The notes under the pieces: model-generated
Database searches by the model: none
Told to the model about the DNA's origin: nothing
What the model saw: only the letters and a program-made list of their open reading frames with translations
Made by a program: the position numbers and the translations under genes
DNA from: Streptomyces sp. APSN-46.1
GTDB lineage: Bacteria; Actinomycetota; Actinomycetes; Streptomycetales; Streptomycetaceae
Direction: 5' to 3'
Assembly (NCBI RefSeq): GCF_022815725.1
Contig: NZ_JALGRF010000014.1
Span: 1 to 64,000, forward strand
DNA: 64,000 nucleotides
Part shown: one piece after another, positions 1 to 11,440 of the stretch
How positions within the stretch are numbered: the first letter of the stretch is position 1
How the letters are laid out: each line of letters opens with the position of its first letter

Positions 1-90
1 CTCAAACGCCGGCGAGGCTGGATCTTTCAGCCTCGCCGGCGTTTGAGGCGCGGGGTCTGGGGCGGAGCCCCAGCAGCGGGCCCGCAGCGG
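1..90. repeat. Dispersed intergenic palindromic repeat (copy 1)
   Basis: Positions 1-20 (CTCAAACGCCGGCGAGGCTG) are the perfect inverted complement of 28-47, separated by 7 bases, so the segment can form a strong 20-bp hairpin. It continues into a second hairpin built on GGGGTCTGGGGC / GGAGCCCCAG (about 53-73). The 46 bases 28-73 recur identically at 24368-24413. It fills most of the gap upstream of relA and may end transcription of the gene lying off the left edge. Such repeats are typical of Streptomyces intergenic regions. Confidence 0.8.
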
Positions 91-188
91 AAGGGTTGGG
101 CGGAGGCTCGGGGAACGAGGGGGGCGAACCCTCGCTACGATGGTTGTCCGGACCGGACACGGGCACCGGATCCGCTTGAGGAGCGCTC

Positions 189-2612
<2,424 letters not shown>

Positions 2613-2624
2613 CCGCGCAACGCC

Positions 2625-2670
2625 GGAGGGCCCGGTACGGACATCCGCGGATGTCCGTACCGGGCCCTCC
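2625..2670. terminator. Perfect bidirectional terminator between relA and the DUF349 gene
   Basis: A 46-base perfect palindrome (23-bp stem, essentially no loop) beginning GGAGGGCCCGGTACGG lies between the convergent stop codons at 2612 and 2694. It lacks a T tract, as is normal for Streptomyces, and would work in both directions. Confidence 0.85.
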
Positions 2671-2693
2671 GCTCGCGCGGGGCGGCCGGGGAA

Positions 2694-3923
2694 TCAGCCG
2701 CCGAACTCCTCAAGGCCCTTCAGCGCCTGGTCCAGCAGGGCCTGGCGGCCCTCCAGCTCCCGGGACAGCTTGTCGGCCTTCGCGTTGTTGCCCGCCGCGC
2801 GCGCCGCGTCGATCTGCTCGCGCAGCTTGTCGACGGCCGCCTGCAGCTGACCCGTCAGGCCGGCCGCACGGGCCCGCGCCTCCGGGTTCGTACGGCGCCA
2901 CTCGCCTTCCTCGGCCTCCTGGATCGCCCGCTCCACGGCGTGCATCCGGCCCTCGACCTTGGGACGGGCGTCGCGCGGCACGTGGCCGATGGCCTCCCAG
3001 CGCTCGTTGAGGGAGCGGAACGCGGCACGGGCCGCCTTCAGGTCCGTCACCGGGACGAGCTTCTCGGCCTCGTCGGCCAGCTCCTCCTTCAGCTTCAGGT
3101 TCTCGACCTGCTCGGCGTCGCGCTCCGCGAAGACCTCACCACGCGCCGCGAAGAACACGTCCTGAGCACCGCGGAAACGGTTCCACAGGTCGTCCTCGGC
3201 CTCGCGCTGTGCCCGGCCCGCCGCCTTCCAGTCCGCCATCAGCTCGCGGTAGCGGGCGGCCGTCGGACCCCAGTCCGTGGACTTCGACAGCGCCTCGGCC
3301 TCCGCGACCAGCTTCTCCTTGGCCTTGCGGGCGTCCTCGCGCTGGGCGTCCAGCGAGGCGAAGTGCGCCTTGCGGCGCTTGGAGAAGGCCGACCGGGCGT
3401 GCGAGAAGCGGTGCCACAGCTCGTCGTCCGACTTGCGGTCGAGACGCGGCAGCCCCTTCCAGATGTCCACCAGGGCCCGCAGCCGCTCGCCGGCGCTGCG
3501 CCACTGGTCGCTCTGCGCCAGCTCCTCGGCCTCGGCGACCAGCGCGTCCTTGGCCGCGCGGGCCTCGTCCGTCTGCTTCGCCTTCTGGGCCTTGCGCTCC
3601 TCGCGGCGCGAGTCCACCGTCGCGACGAGCTTGTCCAGCCGGACGCGCAGCGCGTCGAGGTCGCCCACGGCGTGGTGCTCGTCCACCTGCTTGCGCAGGT
3701 GGTCGATCGCGATCTGGGCGTCCTTGGCGGACAGATCGGTGGTCCGCACCCGCCGCTCAAGGAGGCCGATCTCGACTACCAGGCCCTCGTACTTGCGCTC
3801 GAAGTAGGCCAGTGCCTCTTCAGGGGTGCCCGCCTGCCACGAGCCGACGACCTGCTCGCCCTCGGCCGTACGCACGTACACGGTGCCCGTCTCGTCGACA
3901 CGGCCCCACGGGTCGCTGCTCAC
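2694..3923 (-). CDS. DUF349 domain-containing coiled-coil protein
   Basis: A 409-aa, highly charged Glu/Lys/Arg/Ala-rich protein containing several DUF349 repeats, recognisable by recurring LWxRFxxAxxxFFxxR-like blocks (LWHRFSHARSAFSKRR, LWNRFRGAQDVFFAAR). It is almost wholly helical and has no signal peptide or membrane segment. The GTG start at 3923 follows an AGGAGG ribosome site. DUF349 proteins are widely conserved in actinobacteria. Their molecular role is not firmly established and nothing in this sequence shows catalysis. It is transcribed convergently with relA and follows the cyclophilin gene on the same strand. Confidence 0.88.
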   Translation of the reverse strand: MSSDPWGRVDETGTVYVRTAEGEQVVGSWQAGTPEEALAYFERKYEGLVVEIGLLERRVRTTDLSAKDAQIAIDHLRKQVDEHHAVGDLDALRVRLDKLVATVDSRREERKAQKAKQTDEARAAKDALVAEAEELAQSDQWRSAGERLRALVDIWKGLPRLDRKSDDELWHRFSHARSAFSKRRKAHFASLDAQREDARKAKEKLVAEAEALSKSTDWGPTAARYRELMADWKAAGRAQREAEDDLWNRFRGAQDVFFAARGEVFAERDAEQVENLKLKEELADEAEKLVPVTDLKAARAAFRSLNERWEAIGHVPRDARPKVEGRMHAVERAIQEAEEGEWRRTNPEARARAAGLTGQLQAAVDKLREQIDAARAAGNNAKADKLSRELEGRQALLDQALKGLEEFGG

Positions 3924-3987
3924 AGCGCCTCCTCCACCTGATGCCTTGCGAGGGGTTCACCCCCTGGGCATCGTCCACAGTTTCCTG

Positions 3988-4006
3988 GGGCGGGCAGCGC
4001 CCGCCC
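3988..4006. terminator. Possible terminator hairpin downstream of the cyclophilin gene
   Basis: An 8-bp perfect stem GGGCGGGC/GCCCGCCC with a 3-base loop lies in the 190-base gap between the cyclophilin stop (4114) and the DUF349 start (3923). It is in a position to reduce read-through. It also sits in the DUF349 leader, so an attenuator role is equally possible. Confidence 0.4.
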
Positions 4007-4113
4007 TGCACAACGCCAACATAGGCGACCGCCGGGCCGGCTGTCCGCATCCCGCACGACGGAATATCGCCGCACGGGCGGGAGGCCGGCCGGGCCCGGC
4101 GGCGCCGCGCCCG

Positions 4114-4863
4114 TCAGTTCTTGGTGACGGTGCCCTTCTCGATGGTCACGGCGTTCTTCGGGGCCCCGTCCGGGGCGCCGTCGGCCGTGCCGACCTTGGC
4201 GATCTCCTCCAGCGTCTTCAGGCCCGCCGCGTCGATCTTGCCGAACGGCGTGTACGACGGAGGCAGCGAGGTGTCCTTGTAGACCAGGAAGAACTGGCTG
4301 CCGCCGGAGTGGGGCTGCCCGGTGTTCGCCATCGCCACCGTGCCGGCCGGGTAGACCACCTTGCCGGACTCGTCCGGCTTGCCCAGCGACTCCAGGTTCT
4401 CGTCCGCGATGGTGTAGCCGGGGCCGCCCTGGCCGGTGCCCTCCGGGTCGCCGCACTGGAGGACGAAGATGCCGTCGGTCGTGAGCCGGTGGCACGTGGT
4501 CTTGTCGAAGAAGCGCTTGTCGGCCAGCGACTTGAACGAGTTGACCGTCTCCGGCGTCTTCGCCGCGTCCATCTCGACCTTGATGTCGCCCTTGATGTCC
4601 CCCGCGTTCGCCTTCAGGGCGAGGGTGTACTTCGCGGTCTTGTCGATCGCCATCTTCGGCGGACCGGACTCCCGCGACTTCTCCTCCTTGTCGAAGACGC
4701 CGCCCACGACGAGGCCGACCAGCGTCGCGATCACCACGGCCGCGGCCGCGCCGATCACGGCCGCACGCCGCCGCGCCTTCCGCCGGGCCTCCGCCCGCCG
4801 CTTCTGCTGGCGCTCGTACTTCTCCCTGGCGAGCTGTCGCCGCCGCTGATCGTTCGTGACCAC
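4114..4863 (-). CDS. Membrane-anchored cyclophilin-type peptidyl-prolyl isomerase
   Basis: A 249-aa protein. An Arg/Lys-rich cytoplasmic start (RRRQLAREKYERQQKRRAEA) is followed by one membrane segment (about residues 36-56, AAVIGAAAAVVIATLVGLVV), so the cyclophilin domain should face outside. The domain starts near residue 73 and keeps cyclophilin landmarks: FFDKTTCHRLTTDGIFVLQCGDPEGTGQGGPGY, then GQPHSGGSQFFLVY and FGKIDAAGLKTLEEI (long motifs quoted in pieces of the family pattern). The predicted role is cis-trans isomerisation of prolyl bonds in exported proteins. The GTG start at 4863 is preceded by AAGGAG. It is a single gene. Confidence 0.93.
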   Translation of the reverse strand: MVTNDQRRRQLAREKYERQQKRRAEARRKARRRAAVIGAAAAVVIATLVGLVVGGVFDKEEKSRESGPPKMAIDKTAKYTLALKANAGDIKGDIKVEMDAAKTPETVNSFKSLADKRFFDKTTCHRLTTDGIFVLQCGDPEGTGQGGPGYTIADENLESLGKPDESGKVVYPAGTVAMANTGQPHSGGSQFFLVYKDTSLPPSYTPFGKIDAAGLKTLEEIAKVGTADGAPDGAPKNAVTIEKGTVTKN

Positions 4864-5028
4864 CGGGTCGTCTCCTTGTGCGTCTCTGGTACCGCTGTCC
4901 GGGCTCGGTTAGGCCGTACCGTATATGGGTTCGCTGTGTCATGAGCGGCGCCGGTAGGCTCTGAGCAGCAGCATTCCGATCAGCGGCCCGCTGCCGCCGC
5001 CCCCGCCGGACGACGATTGAGGACGAAC

Positions 5029-5751
5029 GTGCTGATTGCCGGGTTCCCCGCCGGGGCCTGGGGGACCAATTGCTATCTGGTCGCCCCCTCCGCCGGTGAG
5101 GAGTGCGTCATCATCGACCCGGGCCACCAGGCCACCCAGGGTGTCGAGGAGACGCTGAGGAAGCACCGGCTCAAGCCCGTGGCGGTCGTCCTCACCCATG
5201 GCCACATCGATCACGTGGCCTCGGTGGTCCCGGTGTGCGGAGCACACGACGTACCGGCCTGGATCCACCCCGAGGACCGCTACATGATGAGCGACCCGGA
5301 GAAGGCCCTCGGCCGCTCCATCGGGATGCCGCTCATGGGCGAGCTGACCGTGGGCGAGCCGGACGACGTCCGCGAACTGACCGACGGCAGCAGGCTGAAG
5401 CTGGCCGGAATGGAATTCTCGGTGGCGCACGCGCCCGGCCATACCAAGGGGTCGGTGACCTTCCAGATGCCCGAGGCGGCCGACATCCCGTCGGTCTTCT
5501 TCTCGGGCGACCTGCTCTTCGCCGGCTCCATCGGACGCACCGACCTGCCCGGCGGCTCCCACGCCGAGATCCTCCAGTCGCTGGCCCGCGTGTGCCTGCC
5601 CCTGGACGACTCGACCGTGGTGCTGTCCGGCCACGGTTCCCAGACCACCATCGGCCGCGAGCGCGCGACCAACCCGTACCTGCGCGAGGTCGCCGCACGC
5701 CGCCAAGGGCAGGCAGCGGACCCGACCGCCGCTCCACGACGAGGAATGTGA
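5029..5751 (+). CDS. MBL-fold metallo-hydrolase (glyoxalase II-like)
   Basis: A 240-aa metallo-beta-lactamase-fold hydrolase of the glyoxalase II/YcbL type. Metal ligands are visible: THGHIDH (the HxHxDH motif), His in APGHTKGS, Asp in FFSGDLLF and a final His in LSGHGSQTT. The substrate cannot be told from sequence; a thioester such as S-lactoyl thiol is the usual family guess. I chose GTG at 5029 over the upstream TTG at 5017 because GAGGA sits 5-10 bases before it and the fold begins immediately (MLIAGFPAGAWGTNCYLV). hisS begins 10 bases after the stop, so the two are probably co-transcribed. Confidence 0.88.
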   Translation: MLIAGFPAGAWGTNCYLVAPSAGEECVIIDPGHQATQGVEETLRKHRLKPVAVVLTHGHIDHVASVVPVCGAHDVPAWIHPEDRYMMSDPEKALGRSIGMPLMGELTVGEPDDVRELTDGSRLKLAGMEFSVAHAPGHTKGSVTFQMPEAADIPSVFFSGDLLFAGSIGRTDLPGGSHAEILQSLARVCLPLDDSTVVLSGHGSQTTIGRERATNPYLREVAARRQGQAADPTAAPRRGM

Positions 5752-5761
5752 CGAGAGTTTC

Positions 5762-7021
5762 GTGAGCACCTTCAAGGCCCCCAAGGGCACGTACGACCTC
5801 ATCCCGCCGTACTCGGCGAAGTACCTGGCCGTCCGCGACGCCATCTCCGGCCCGCTGCGCCTGTCCGGCTACGGGTACGTCGAGACGCCCGGCTTCGAGG
5901 ACGTGGACCTGTTCGCCCGCGGCGTCGGCGAGTCCACCGACATCGTGACCAAGGAGATGTACACCCTCACGACGAAGGGCGGGGCCAACCTGGCGCTGCG
6001 CCCCGAGGGCACCGCCTCCGTCCTGCGCGCGGCCCTGGAGGCCAACCTGCACAAGGCCGGCGGCCTGCCGGTCAAGCTCTGGTACTCGGGCTCGTACTAC
6101 CGCTACGAGCGCCCGCAGAAGGGCCGGTACCGGCACTTCTCGCAGGTCGGCGCCGAGGCGATCGGAGCCGAGGACCCGGCGCTGGACGCCGAGCTGATCA
6201 TCCTGGCCGACCAGGCGTACCGCGCGCTGGGCCTGCGCGACTTCCGGATCCTGCTGAACTCGCTGGGCGACAAGGAGTGCCGCCCGGTGTACCGGGAGGC
6301 GCTGCAGTCCTTCCTGAGCGGCCTGGACCTGGACGAGGAGACCGTCCGCCGGGCCGAGATCAACCCGCTGCGCGTCCTGGACGACAAGCGGCCGGAGGTC
6401 CAGAAGCAGCTGGTCGGGGCCCCGATGCTGCGGGACTACCTGTGCGACGCGTGCAAGGCGTACCACGAGGAGGTGCGGGCGCTGATCATGGCGGCCGGCG
6501 TCGCCTTCGAGGACGACGAGAAGCTGGTGCGCGGGCTGGACTACTACACCCGCACCACCTTCGAGTTCGTCCACGACGGCCTGGGCTCGCAGTCCGCGGT
6601 CGGCGGGGGCGGGCGCTACGACGGCCTGTCCGAGATGATCGGCGGACCGGCGCTGCCCTCCGTGGGCTGGGCGCTGGGCGTGGACCGTACGGTCCTGGCG
6701 CTGGAGGCCGAGGGCGTCGAGCTGGACATCCCGGCGGCGACCTCGGTGTTCGCGGTGGCGCTGGGCGAGGCCAAGCCGGTCCTGTTCGGGCTGGTCACGG
6801 AGCTGCGCAAGGCGGGTGTCGCGGCGGACATCTCGTACGGGGGCAAGGGCCTCAAGGGCGCGATGAAGGACGCGAACCGGTCGGGCGCGCGGTTCGCGAT
6901 CGTCGCGGGCGACCGCGACCTCGCCGAGGGCGTCGTCCAGCTCAAGGACATGGAGTCCGGGGAGCAGTCCCCGGTGGCGCTCACCGACGTGGTCGAGGTG
7001 CTGCGGGCCAAGCTGGCCTGA
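5762..7021 (+). CDS. hisS: Histidyl-tRNA synthetase
   Basis: A 419-aa class II synthetase charging tRNA-His in the cytoplasm. Class II motif 2 is seen in YSGSYYRYERPQKGRYRHF, motif 3 in the C-terminal half of the core (GVDRTVLAL), and the histidine-binding signature in VRGLDYYTRTTFEF. The C-terminal anticodon-binding domain covers about residues 325-415. Length is normal for the short bacterial form. The GTG start at 5762 follows GAGAG. It lies directly downstream of the MBL-hydrolase gene. Confidence 0.97.
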   Translation: MSTFKAPKGTYDLIPPYSAKYLAVRDAISGPLRLSGYGYVETPGFEDVDLFARGVGESTDIVTKEMYTLTTKGGANLALRPEGTASVLRAALEANLHKAGGLPVKLWYSGSYYRYERPQKGRYRHFSQVGAEAIGAEDPALDAELIILADQAYRALGLRDFRILLNSLGDKECRPVYREALQSFLSGLDLDEETVRRAEINPLRVLDDKRPEVQKQLVGAPMLRDYLCDACKAYHEEVRALIMAAGVAFEDDEKLVRGLDYYTRTTFEFVHDGLGSQSAVGGGGRYDGLSEMIGGPALPSVGWALGVDRTVLALEAEGVELDIPAATSVFAVALGEAKPVLFGLVTELRKAGVAADISYGGKGLKGAMKDANRSGARFAIVAGDRDLAEGVVQLKDMESGEQSPVALTDVVEVLRAKLA

Positions 7022-7127
7022 CCGGTCCGGCCGCCGCCCGTCCTTATCCCCGGCGAACGGCCGCCACACAGCCGGGTACGGCACAATGTCCGGTGCTTGA
7101 TGACCTTGCGGATGCGGAGCGGGCGGT

Positions 7128-7742
7128 ATGACGACGAAGAGTGCTGAGGCGGACACCGCCCCGCGGACCGTCGGCAGCAGCAGGGCCCTGGCTCTGCTGC
7201 TGGTGATCACGGGGGCCGCGGGGCTGCTCGCCGCCTGGGTGATCACGATCGACAAGTTCAAGCTGCTGGAGGACCCGAACTTCACGCCGGGCTGCAGCCT
7301 GAACCCGATCGTCTCGTGCGGCAACATCATGAAGAGCGAGCAGGCGGCCGTCTTCGGCTTCCCGAACCCGATGCTGGGGCTGGTCGCCTACGGGGTGGTG
7401 ATATGCGTCGGCATGAGCCTGCTGGCCGGGGCGCGCTTCCGCGGCTGGTACTGGCTCACCTTGAACGCGGGGACCCTCTTCGGCGTCGTCTTCTGCGCCT
7501 GGCTGACGTACCAGTCGCTGTACACCATCAACTCGCTGTGCCTGTGGTGCTGCCTGGCCTGGGTCGCCACCATCGTGATGTTCTGGTACGTCACCTCGCA
7601 CAACGTGCGCCAGGGCCTGCTGCCGGCCCCGGCGTGGCTGCGCGGCTTCCTCGACGAGTTCACCTGGGTCCTGCCCGTCCTGCACATCGGGATCATCGGC
7701 ATGTTGATCCTGACCCGCTGGTGGGACTTCTGGACCTCGTGA
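7128..7742 (+). CDS. Vitamin K epoxide reductase (VKOR) family membrane protein
   Basis: A 204-aa integral membrane protein with four to five hydrophobic helices. VKOR family features are the loop cysteine pair (GCSLNPIVSCGNIM) and the redox-active CLWC in NSLCLWCCLAWVA. Bacterial homologues reoxidise a DsbA-like partner using membrane quinone, which supports disulphide formation outside the cell. No DsbA-like gene is adjacent. The gene appears to be monocistronic between hisS and rarA. Assignment is by cysteine pattern and topology. Confidence 0.9.
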   Translation: MTTKSAEADTAPRTVGSSRALALLLVITGAAGLLAAWVITIDKFKLLEDPNFTPGCSLNPIVSCGNIMKSEQAAVFGFPNPMLGLVAYGVVICVGMSLLAGARFRGWYWLTLNAGTLFGVVFCAWLTYQSLYTINSLCLWCCLAWVATIVMFWYVTSHNVRQGLLPAPAWLRGFLDEFTWVLPVLHIGIIGMLILTRWWDFWTS

Positions 7743-7783
7743 GGGGCGCCGGGCCTGTCAGTGGGCTCGCATAGGCTTTCCAC

Positions 7784-9139
7784 GTGGAACCAGACCTGTT
7801 CACCGCCGCTGCCGAAGAACGCCGCGAGAAGGACCCCGCGAGCGCTCCGCTCGCCGTCCGGATGCGTCCGCGCACCCTGGACGAGGTCGTCGGCCAGCGG
7901 CATCTGCTGAAGCCCGGATCACCGCTGCGGCGGCTGGTCGGGGAGGGGGCGGGCGGTCCGGCCGGTGCCTCGTCGGTGATCCTGTGGGGTCCGCCGGGCA
8001 TCGGGAAGACCACGCTGGCGTACGTGGTGAGCCAGGCGACGCAGAAGCGGTTCGTGGAGCTGTCGGCCATCACGGCGGGCGTGAAAGAGGTACGGGCCGT
8101 CATCGAGGGCGCCAAGCGGGCGGCCGGCGGTTACGGCAAGGAGACCGTCCTCTTCCTCGACGAGATCCACCGCTTCAGCAAGGCCCAGCAGGACTCGCTG
8201 CTGCCGGCCGTGGAGAACCGCTGGGTCACGCTGATCGCGGCGACCACGGAGAATCCGTACTTCTCGATCATCTCGCCGCTGCTGTCGCGCTCGCTGCTGC
8301 TGACGCTGGAGCCGCTGACGGACGAAGACCTCAGCACGCTGCTGGGGTCCGCGCTGACGCAGGAGCGGGGCCTCGGCGGGGCCGTCACGCTGCCCGCCGA
8401 CGCGCGGGCGCACCTGCTGCGGATCGCGGGCGGCGACGCCCGGCGGGCGCTGACGGCGCTGGAGGCGGGTGCCGGTGCGGCGATCGCCAAGGGCGAGCCG
8501 GAGATCAGCCTCCAGACGCTGGAGGAGGCGGTCGACCGGGCGGCGGTGAAGTACGACCGGGACGGAGACCAGCACTACGACGTGGCGAGCGCGCTGATCA
8601 AGTCGATCCGGGGCTCGGACGTGGACGCGGCGCTGCACTACCTTGCCCGGATGATCGAGGCGGGCGAGGACCCGCGGTTCATCGCGCGGCGTCTGATGAT
8701 CTCGGCGAGCGAGGACATCGGGCTCGCGGACCCGACGGCCCTGCCGATCGCCGTCGCGGCGGCGCAGGCGGTGGCGATGATCGGCTTCCCGGAGGCCGCG
8801 CTGACGCTGTCGCACGCGACGATCGCGCTGGCGCTGGCCCCGAAGTCGAACACCGCCACGACGGCGATCGGCGCGGCCCTGGCCGACGTCCGGGCCGGGC
8901 TGGCGGGCGCGGTGCCGGCGCATCTGCGGGACGGGCACTACAAGGGCGCGGCGAAGCTGGGGCACGCGGTGGGGTACGTGTACCCGCACGACGTGCCGGG
9001 GGCGATCGCCGCGCAGCAGTACGCACCGGACGAGATCCACGGGAAGCGGTACTACGAGCCGACGCGGTACGGCGCGGAGGCGCGGTACGCGGACGTGGTG
9101 GAGAAGGTCCGCGAACGCCTGCGCGGCGACCGCGCCTGA
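7784..9139 (+). CDS. rarA: Replication-associated recombination protein A (RarA/MgsA AAA+ ATPase)
   Basis: A 451-aa AAA+ ATPase related to clamp loaders, acting at stalled replication forks. Walker A is GPPGIGKTTLA, Walker B is LFLDEIHRF, sensor 1 lies in LIAATTENPYFSI, and the arginine-finger region is ISPLLSRSLLL. The C-terminal tetramerisation domain ends in the conserved GYVYPHDVPGAIAAQQYAPDE block. The GTG start is at 7784. The gene is followed by the second palindromic-repeat copy, which separates it from the convergent transporter gene. Confidence 0.95.
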   Translation: MEPDLFTAAAEERREKDPASAPLAVRMRPRTLDEVVGQRHLLKPGSPLRRLVGEGAGGPAGASSVILWGPPGIGKTTLAYVVSQATQKRFVELSAITAGVKEVRAVIEGAKRAAGGYGKETVLFLDEIHRFSKAQQDSLLPAVENRWVTLIAATTENPYFSIISPLLSRSLLLTLEPLTDEDLSTLLGSALTQERGLGGAVTLPADARAHLLRIAGGDARRALTALEAGAGAAIAKGEPEISLQTLEEAVDRAAVKYDRDGDQHYDVASALIKSIRGSDVDAALHYLARMIEAGEDPRFIARRLMISASEDIGLADPTALPIAVAAAQAVAMIGFPEAALTLSHATIALALAPKSNTATTAIGAALADVRAGLAGAVPAHLRDGHYKGAAKLGHAVGYVYPHDVPGAIAAQQYAPDEIHGKRYYEPTRYGAEARYADVVEKVRERLRGDRA

Positions 9140-9145
9140 CCCGGC

Positions 9146-9210
9146 GTTTTCAGCCTCGCCGGCGTTTGAGGCCCCGCCGGGCACTTTCAGCCTCGCCGGC
9201 GAGGCTGAGG
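9146..9210. repeat. Dispersed intergenic palindromic repeat (copy 2)
   Basis: CAGCCTCGCCGGCGTTTGAG at 9151-9170 is identical to the core of copy 1. A second block at 9188-9207, CAGCCTCGCCGGCGAGGCTG, is a perfect 20-base palindrome. The pair occupies the 47-base gap between the rarA stop and the convergent MFS gene and extends into that gene, supplying its last codons and stop. It could act as a bidirectional terminator. Confidence 0.8.
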
Positions 9211-10395
9211 GTACGGGCGGGCGAACGCGAGGAGGGCGAGCAGGGCCACGAGCGCGCACACGCCCCACCATCCGGCCCGGCCGTACGCGCGGACCCCGAG
9301 CCAGGATCCGGCGCTGCCGCCCAGATAGGCGCAGGTCATGTAGGCGGTGTTGAGCCTGCTGCGGGCATCGGGGCGCAGGGCGTAGACCCGGGCCGAGTTG
9401 GCGACCATGCCGCACTGCATGGCGACATCGAGCAGCAGCGTGCCGACGACCAGCGCGGCCATCCCGGGTACGCCGCCCCAGGCTCCCGCGGCCAGGACCG
9501 CGGCCGAGACCAGGACCGCGAGCACGGAGACGAGGTTCACCGGGTCCGGACCGTGGCGGTCCACCAGGCGACCGGCGAGCGGTGTGCAGAGCATGGTCAT
9601 GCCGCCGACGAGGGCGAGCAGCCCCACGGCCCGGGCGTCCGTACCGTAGAGCGGACCGGTGAGCAGGAGGACCAGGCAGGTCCACACGGCCGAGAAACCG
9701 CCGAAGACCGTCGCCTGGTAGAAGCAGGAGCGGCGCAGGTCCGGCTCGGTGCGCAGCAGGCGAAGGGACTCGGCCAGGAGGGCCGGGTACGGCTGACGCG
9801 AGGGCGGGGTGGTGGCCGGCAGGGTGCGGGCCAGCAGGCAGGCGAGCAGCAGGGTCAGGGCCGAGGCCGCCAGGTAGGGAACCCTCCACCCCAGCCATTC
9901 GCCGAGCGAGCCGCTGAAGGCGCGGGCGAGCAGCATGCCGCCGATCGATCCGCTCAGCAGGGTGCCGATCACCGCTCCGCGGCGGTCGTCGGCCACCAGA
10001 CCGACCGCCATCGGGCCGACGACCTGAGCGGCGATGGTGGTGAGCCCGATGAGTGCGCTGGCGGCGATGAGCAGGGGCAGCGTGGGGGCGCAGCCCGCGG
10101 CGATCAGGCCCAGGCCGGACAGGGTGAGCAGGGTCACGAGGAAGGGGCGGTGGGGGAGACGGTCGCCGAGCGGCACGAGCAGGAACATGCCGGCCGTGTA
10201 GCCGATCTGGGTGGCGGTCACGGCCAGGGAGGCCGACTCGGGAGACGTGTGCAGTCCTGCGGCGACCAAGGGGATGATCGCCTGCGGGAAGTAGATGTTG
10301 CCCACGGCCACCGCGCAGGTCACGGCCAGGACCAGCGTCATCCGACCGGTGGCGATCGCCGTGCGGCGCTCATGAGCGGGTGTCATGGGTGTCAT
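9187..10395 (-). CDS. MFS transporter (drug-efflux type)
   Basis: A 402-aa protein with about 12 hydrophobic helices, typical of a major-facilitator drug:proton antiporter in the cytoplasmic membrane. The loop between helices 2 and 3 has LVPLGDRLPHRPFLV, a version of MFS motif A. The substrate is not predictable. Start ATG 10395 is used; an in-frame ATG at 10386 is equally possible because neither has a clear ribosome site. It is divergent from an ArsR-like regulator and probably controlled by it. The last residues (PQPRRRG and stop) are encoded by the palindromic repeat at 9188-9207. Confidence 0.9.
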   Translation of the reverse strand: MTPMTPAHERRTAIATGRMTLVLAVTCAVAVGNIYFPQAIIPLVAAGLHTSPESASLAVTATQIGYTAGMFLLVPLGDRLPHRPFLVTLLTLSGLGLIAAGCAPTLPLLIAASALIGLTTIAAQVVGPMAVGLVADDRRGAVIGTLLSGSIGGMLLARAFSGSLGEWLGWRVPYLAASALTLLLACLLARTLPATTPPSRQPYPALLAESLRLLRTEPDLRRSCFYQATVFGGFSAVWTCLVLLLTGPLYGTDARAVGLLALVGGMTMLCTPLAGRLVDRHGPDPVNLVSVLAVLVSAAVLAAGAWGGVPGMAALVVGTLLLDVAMQCGMVANSARVYALRPDARSRLNTAYMTCAYLGGSAGSWLGVRAYGRAGWWGVCALVALLALLAFARPYPQPRRRG

Positions 10396-10412
10396 GCCGG
10401 AAGCTCACGCCA

Positions 10413-10442
10413 TCGACGCCGCGAAGCCAATCGATGTAGCGT
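10413..10442 (+). promoter_or_regulatory. Candidate promoter of the ArsR-like regulator (possibly leaderless)
   Basis: TCGACG (10413-10418) and TAGCGT (10437-10442) are 18 bases apart and match Streptomyces -35/-10 patterns moderately. The predicted start of transcription falls within a few bases of the ATG at 10451, so the message may be leaderless. An AAGCC...GGCTT inverted repeat (10424-10428/10445-10449) brackets the -10 and could be an operator shared with the MFS gene. Confidence 0.35.
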
Positions 10443-10450
10443 CCGGCTTA

Positions 10451-11440
10451 ATGATCAGCTTCGAGCTCGGCGTCGAGGATCTCGCGAACACCCGCTTCGC
10501 CCTGTCTCCCGCGCATGAGACCCTGCTCAGCCTGCGGATCCTCCAGGACCCGGGGCTGTCCGCGGTGCACCTCCCGTGGCGCAGGTCCGTGCTCGGCAGG
10601 ATCGGCTCGCTCGACACCGGCCTGCTGATGTCCGTAGTGGCGCGCAGGCGCACCCTCCCCGACTTCCTCACCCCGCGGCCCACGAGCTTCGCGCCGGCCT
10701 TCGCGGAGGAGCTGGCCGTCGTCCGCCGGACGTCCCCCGCGCGGGTCCGGCGCGACCTGGTGGCCGCGCACGCCCCCGACCCGCTGCCCGCGGCCCTGTA
10801 CGACGCCGCCGCCGGCGACGACGCGGCCGTGGCCGGACTGCGCGACGCCCTGTGCGAGCTGCTGTGGCAGTTCTGGCAGGCGGCCATCGAGCCGGAGTGG
10901 CGGCGGATACGGCTGCTGCTCGAAGCCGACATGACCTACCGGGCGCGGCAGCTGGCGGTGGGAGGCGCCCGCCTGCTGTTCGCGGACATGCACCCGAACC
11001 TGCGCTGGCACCAGGGCGTACTGCACGTCGGCCAGATGCTCAGCAGCCATCACGTCGCGGCGTCCGGCCGGGGGCTGCTGCTCCTGCCGTCCGTGTTCGT
11101 GCACAAGCCGGCTCCTCCGGTCGATCCCGAGGAGCCGCCCGGGCTCGTCTACCCGAGCCGGGGCGTCGCCACGCTGTGGGACGCGCCGCCGCCCGCCGAC
11201 GCGACGGCCCTCGCCTCGCTGCTCGGTGCGCCCAGGGCGCGGCTGCTCACCCTGCTCGCGGAGCCGCTCGCCACGGTCGAGATCGCCCGCCGCCTGCGGG
11301 TGACCCCGAGCGCCGTCTCCCAGCACCTGCGGGTGCTCCACGCGACGGGGCTCGTCACCCGGGCGCGCGACGGACGCCAAGTCCTGTACCGGCGCAGCCA
11401 TCTCGGTGACCAGCTGGCCGAGGGGAGCGAACCCGCTTAG
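10451..11440 (+). CDS. ArsR-like winged-helix transcriptional regulator (DUF5937 type)
   Basis: A 329-aa protein. A long N-terminal domain of DUF5937 type (ISFELGVEDLANTRFALSPAHETLLSL) is followed by a C-terminal winged helix of ArsR type: LTLLAEPLATVEIARRLRVTPSAVSQHLRVLHATGL, with recognition helix SAVSQHLRVL. The frame is open from 10385, but homologous proteins as I recall them start at MISFEL, so ATG 10451 is chosen. It is divergent from the MFS transporter, the standard arrangement for a local repressor. No metal-binding cysteine motif is present. Its stop codon overlaps that of the convergent DUF2470 gene. Confidence 0.85.
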   Translation: MISFELGVEDLANTRFALSPAHETLLSLRILQDPGLSAVHLPWRRSVLGRIGSLDTGLLMSVVARRRTLPDFLTPRPTSFAPAFAEELAVVRRTSPARVRRDLVAAHAPDPLPAALYDAAAGDDAAVAGLRDALCELLWQFWQAAIEPEWRRIRLLLEADMTYRARQLAVGGARLLFADMHPNLRWHQGVLHVGQMLSSHHVAASGRGLLLLPSVFVHKPAPPVDPEEPPGLVYPSRGVATLWDAPPPADATALASLLGAPRARLLTLLAEPLATVEIARRLRVTPSAVSQHLRVLHATGLVTRARDGRQVLYRRSHLGDQLAEGSEPA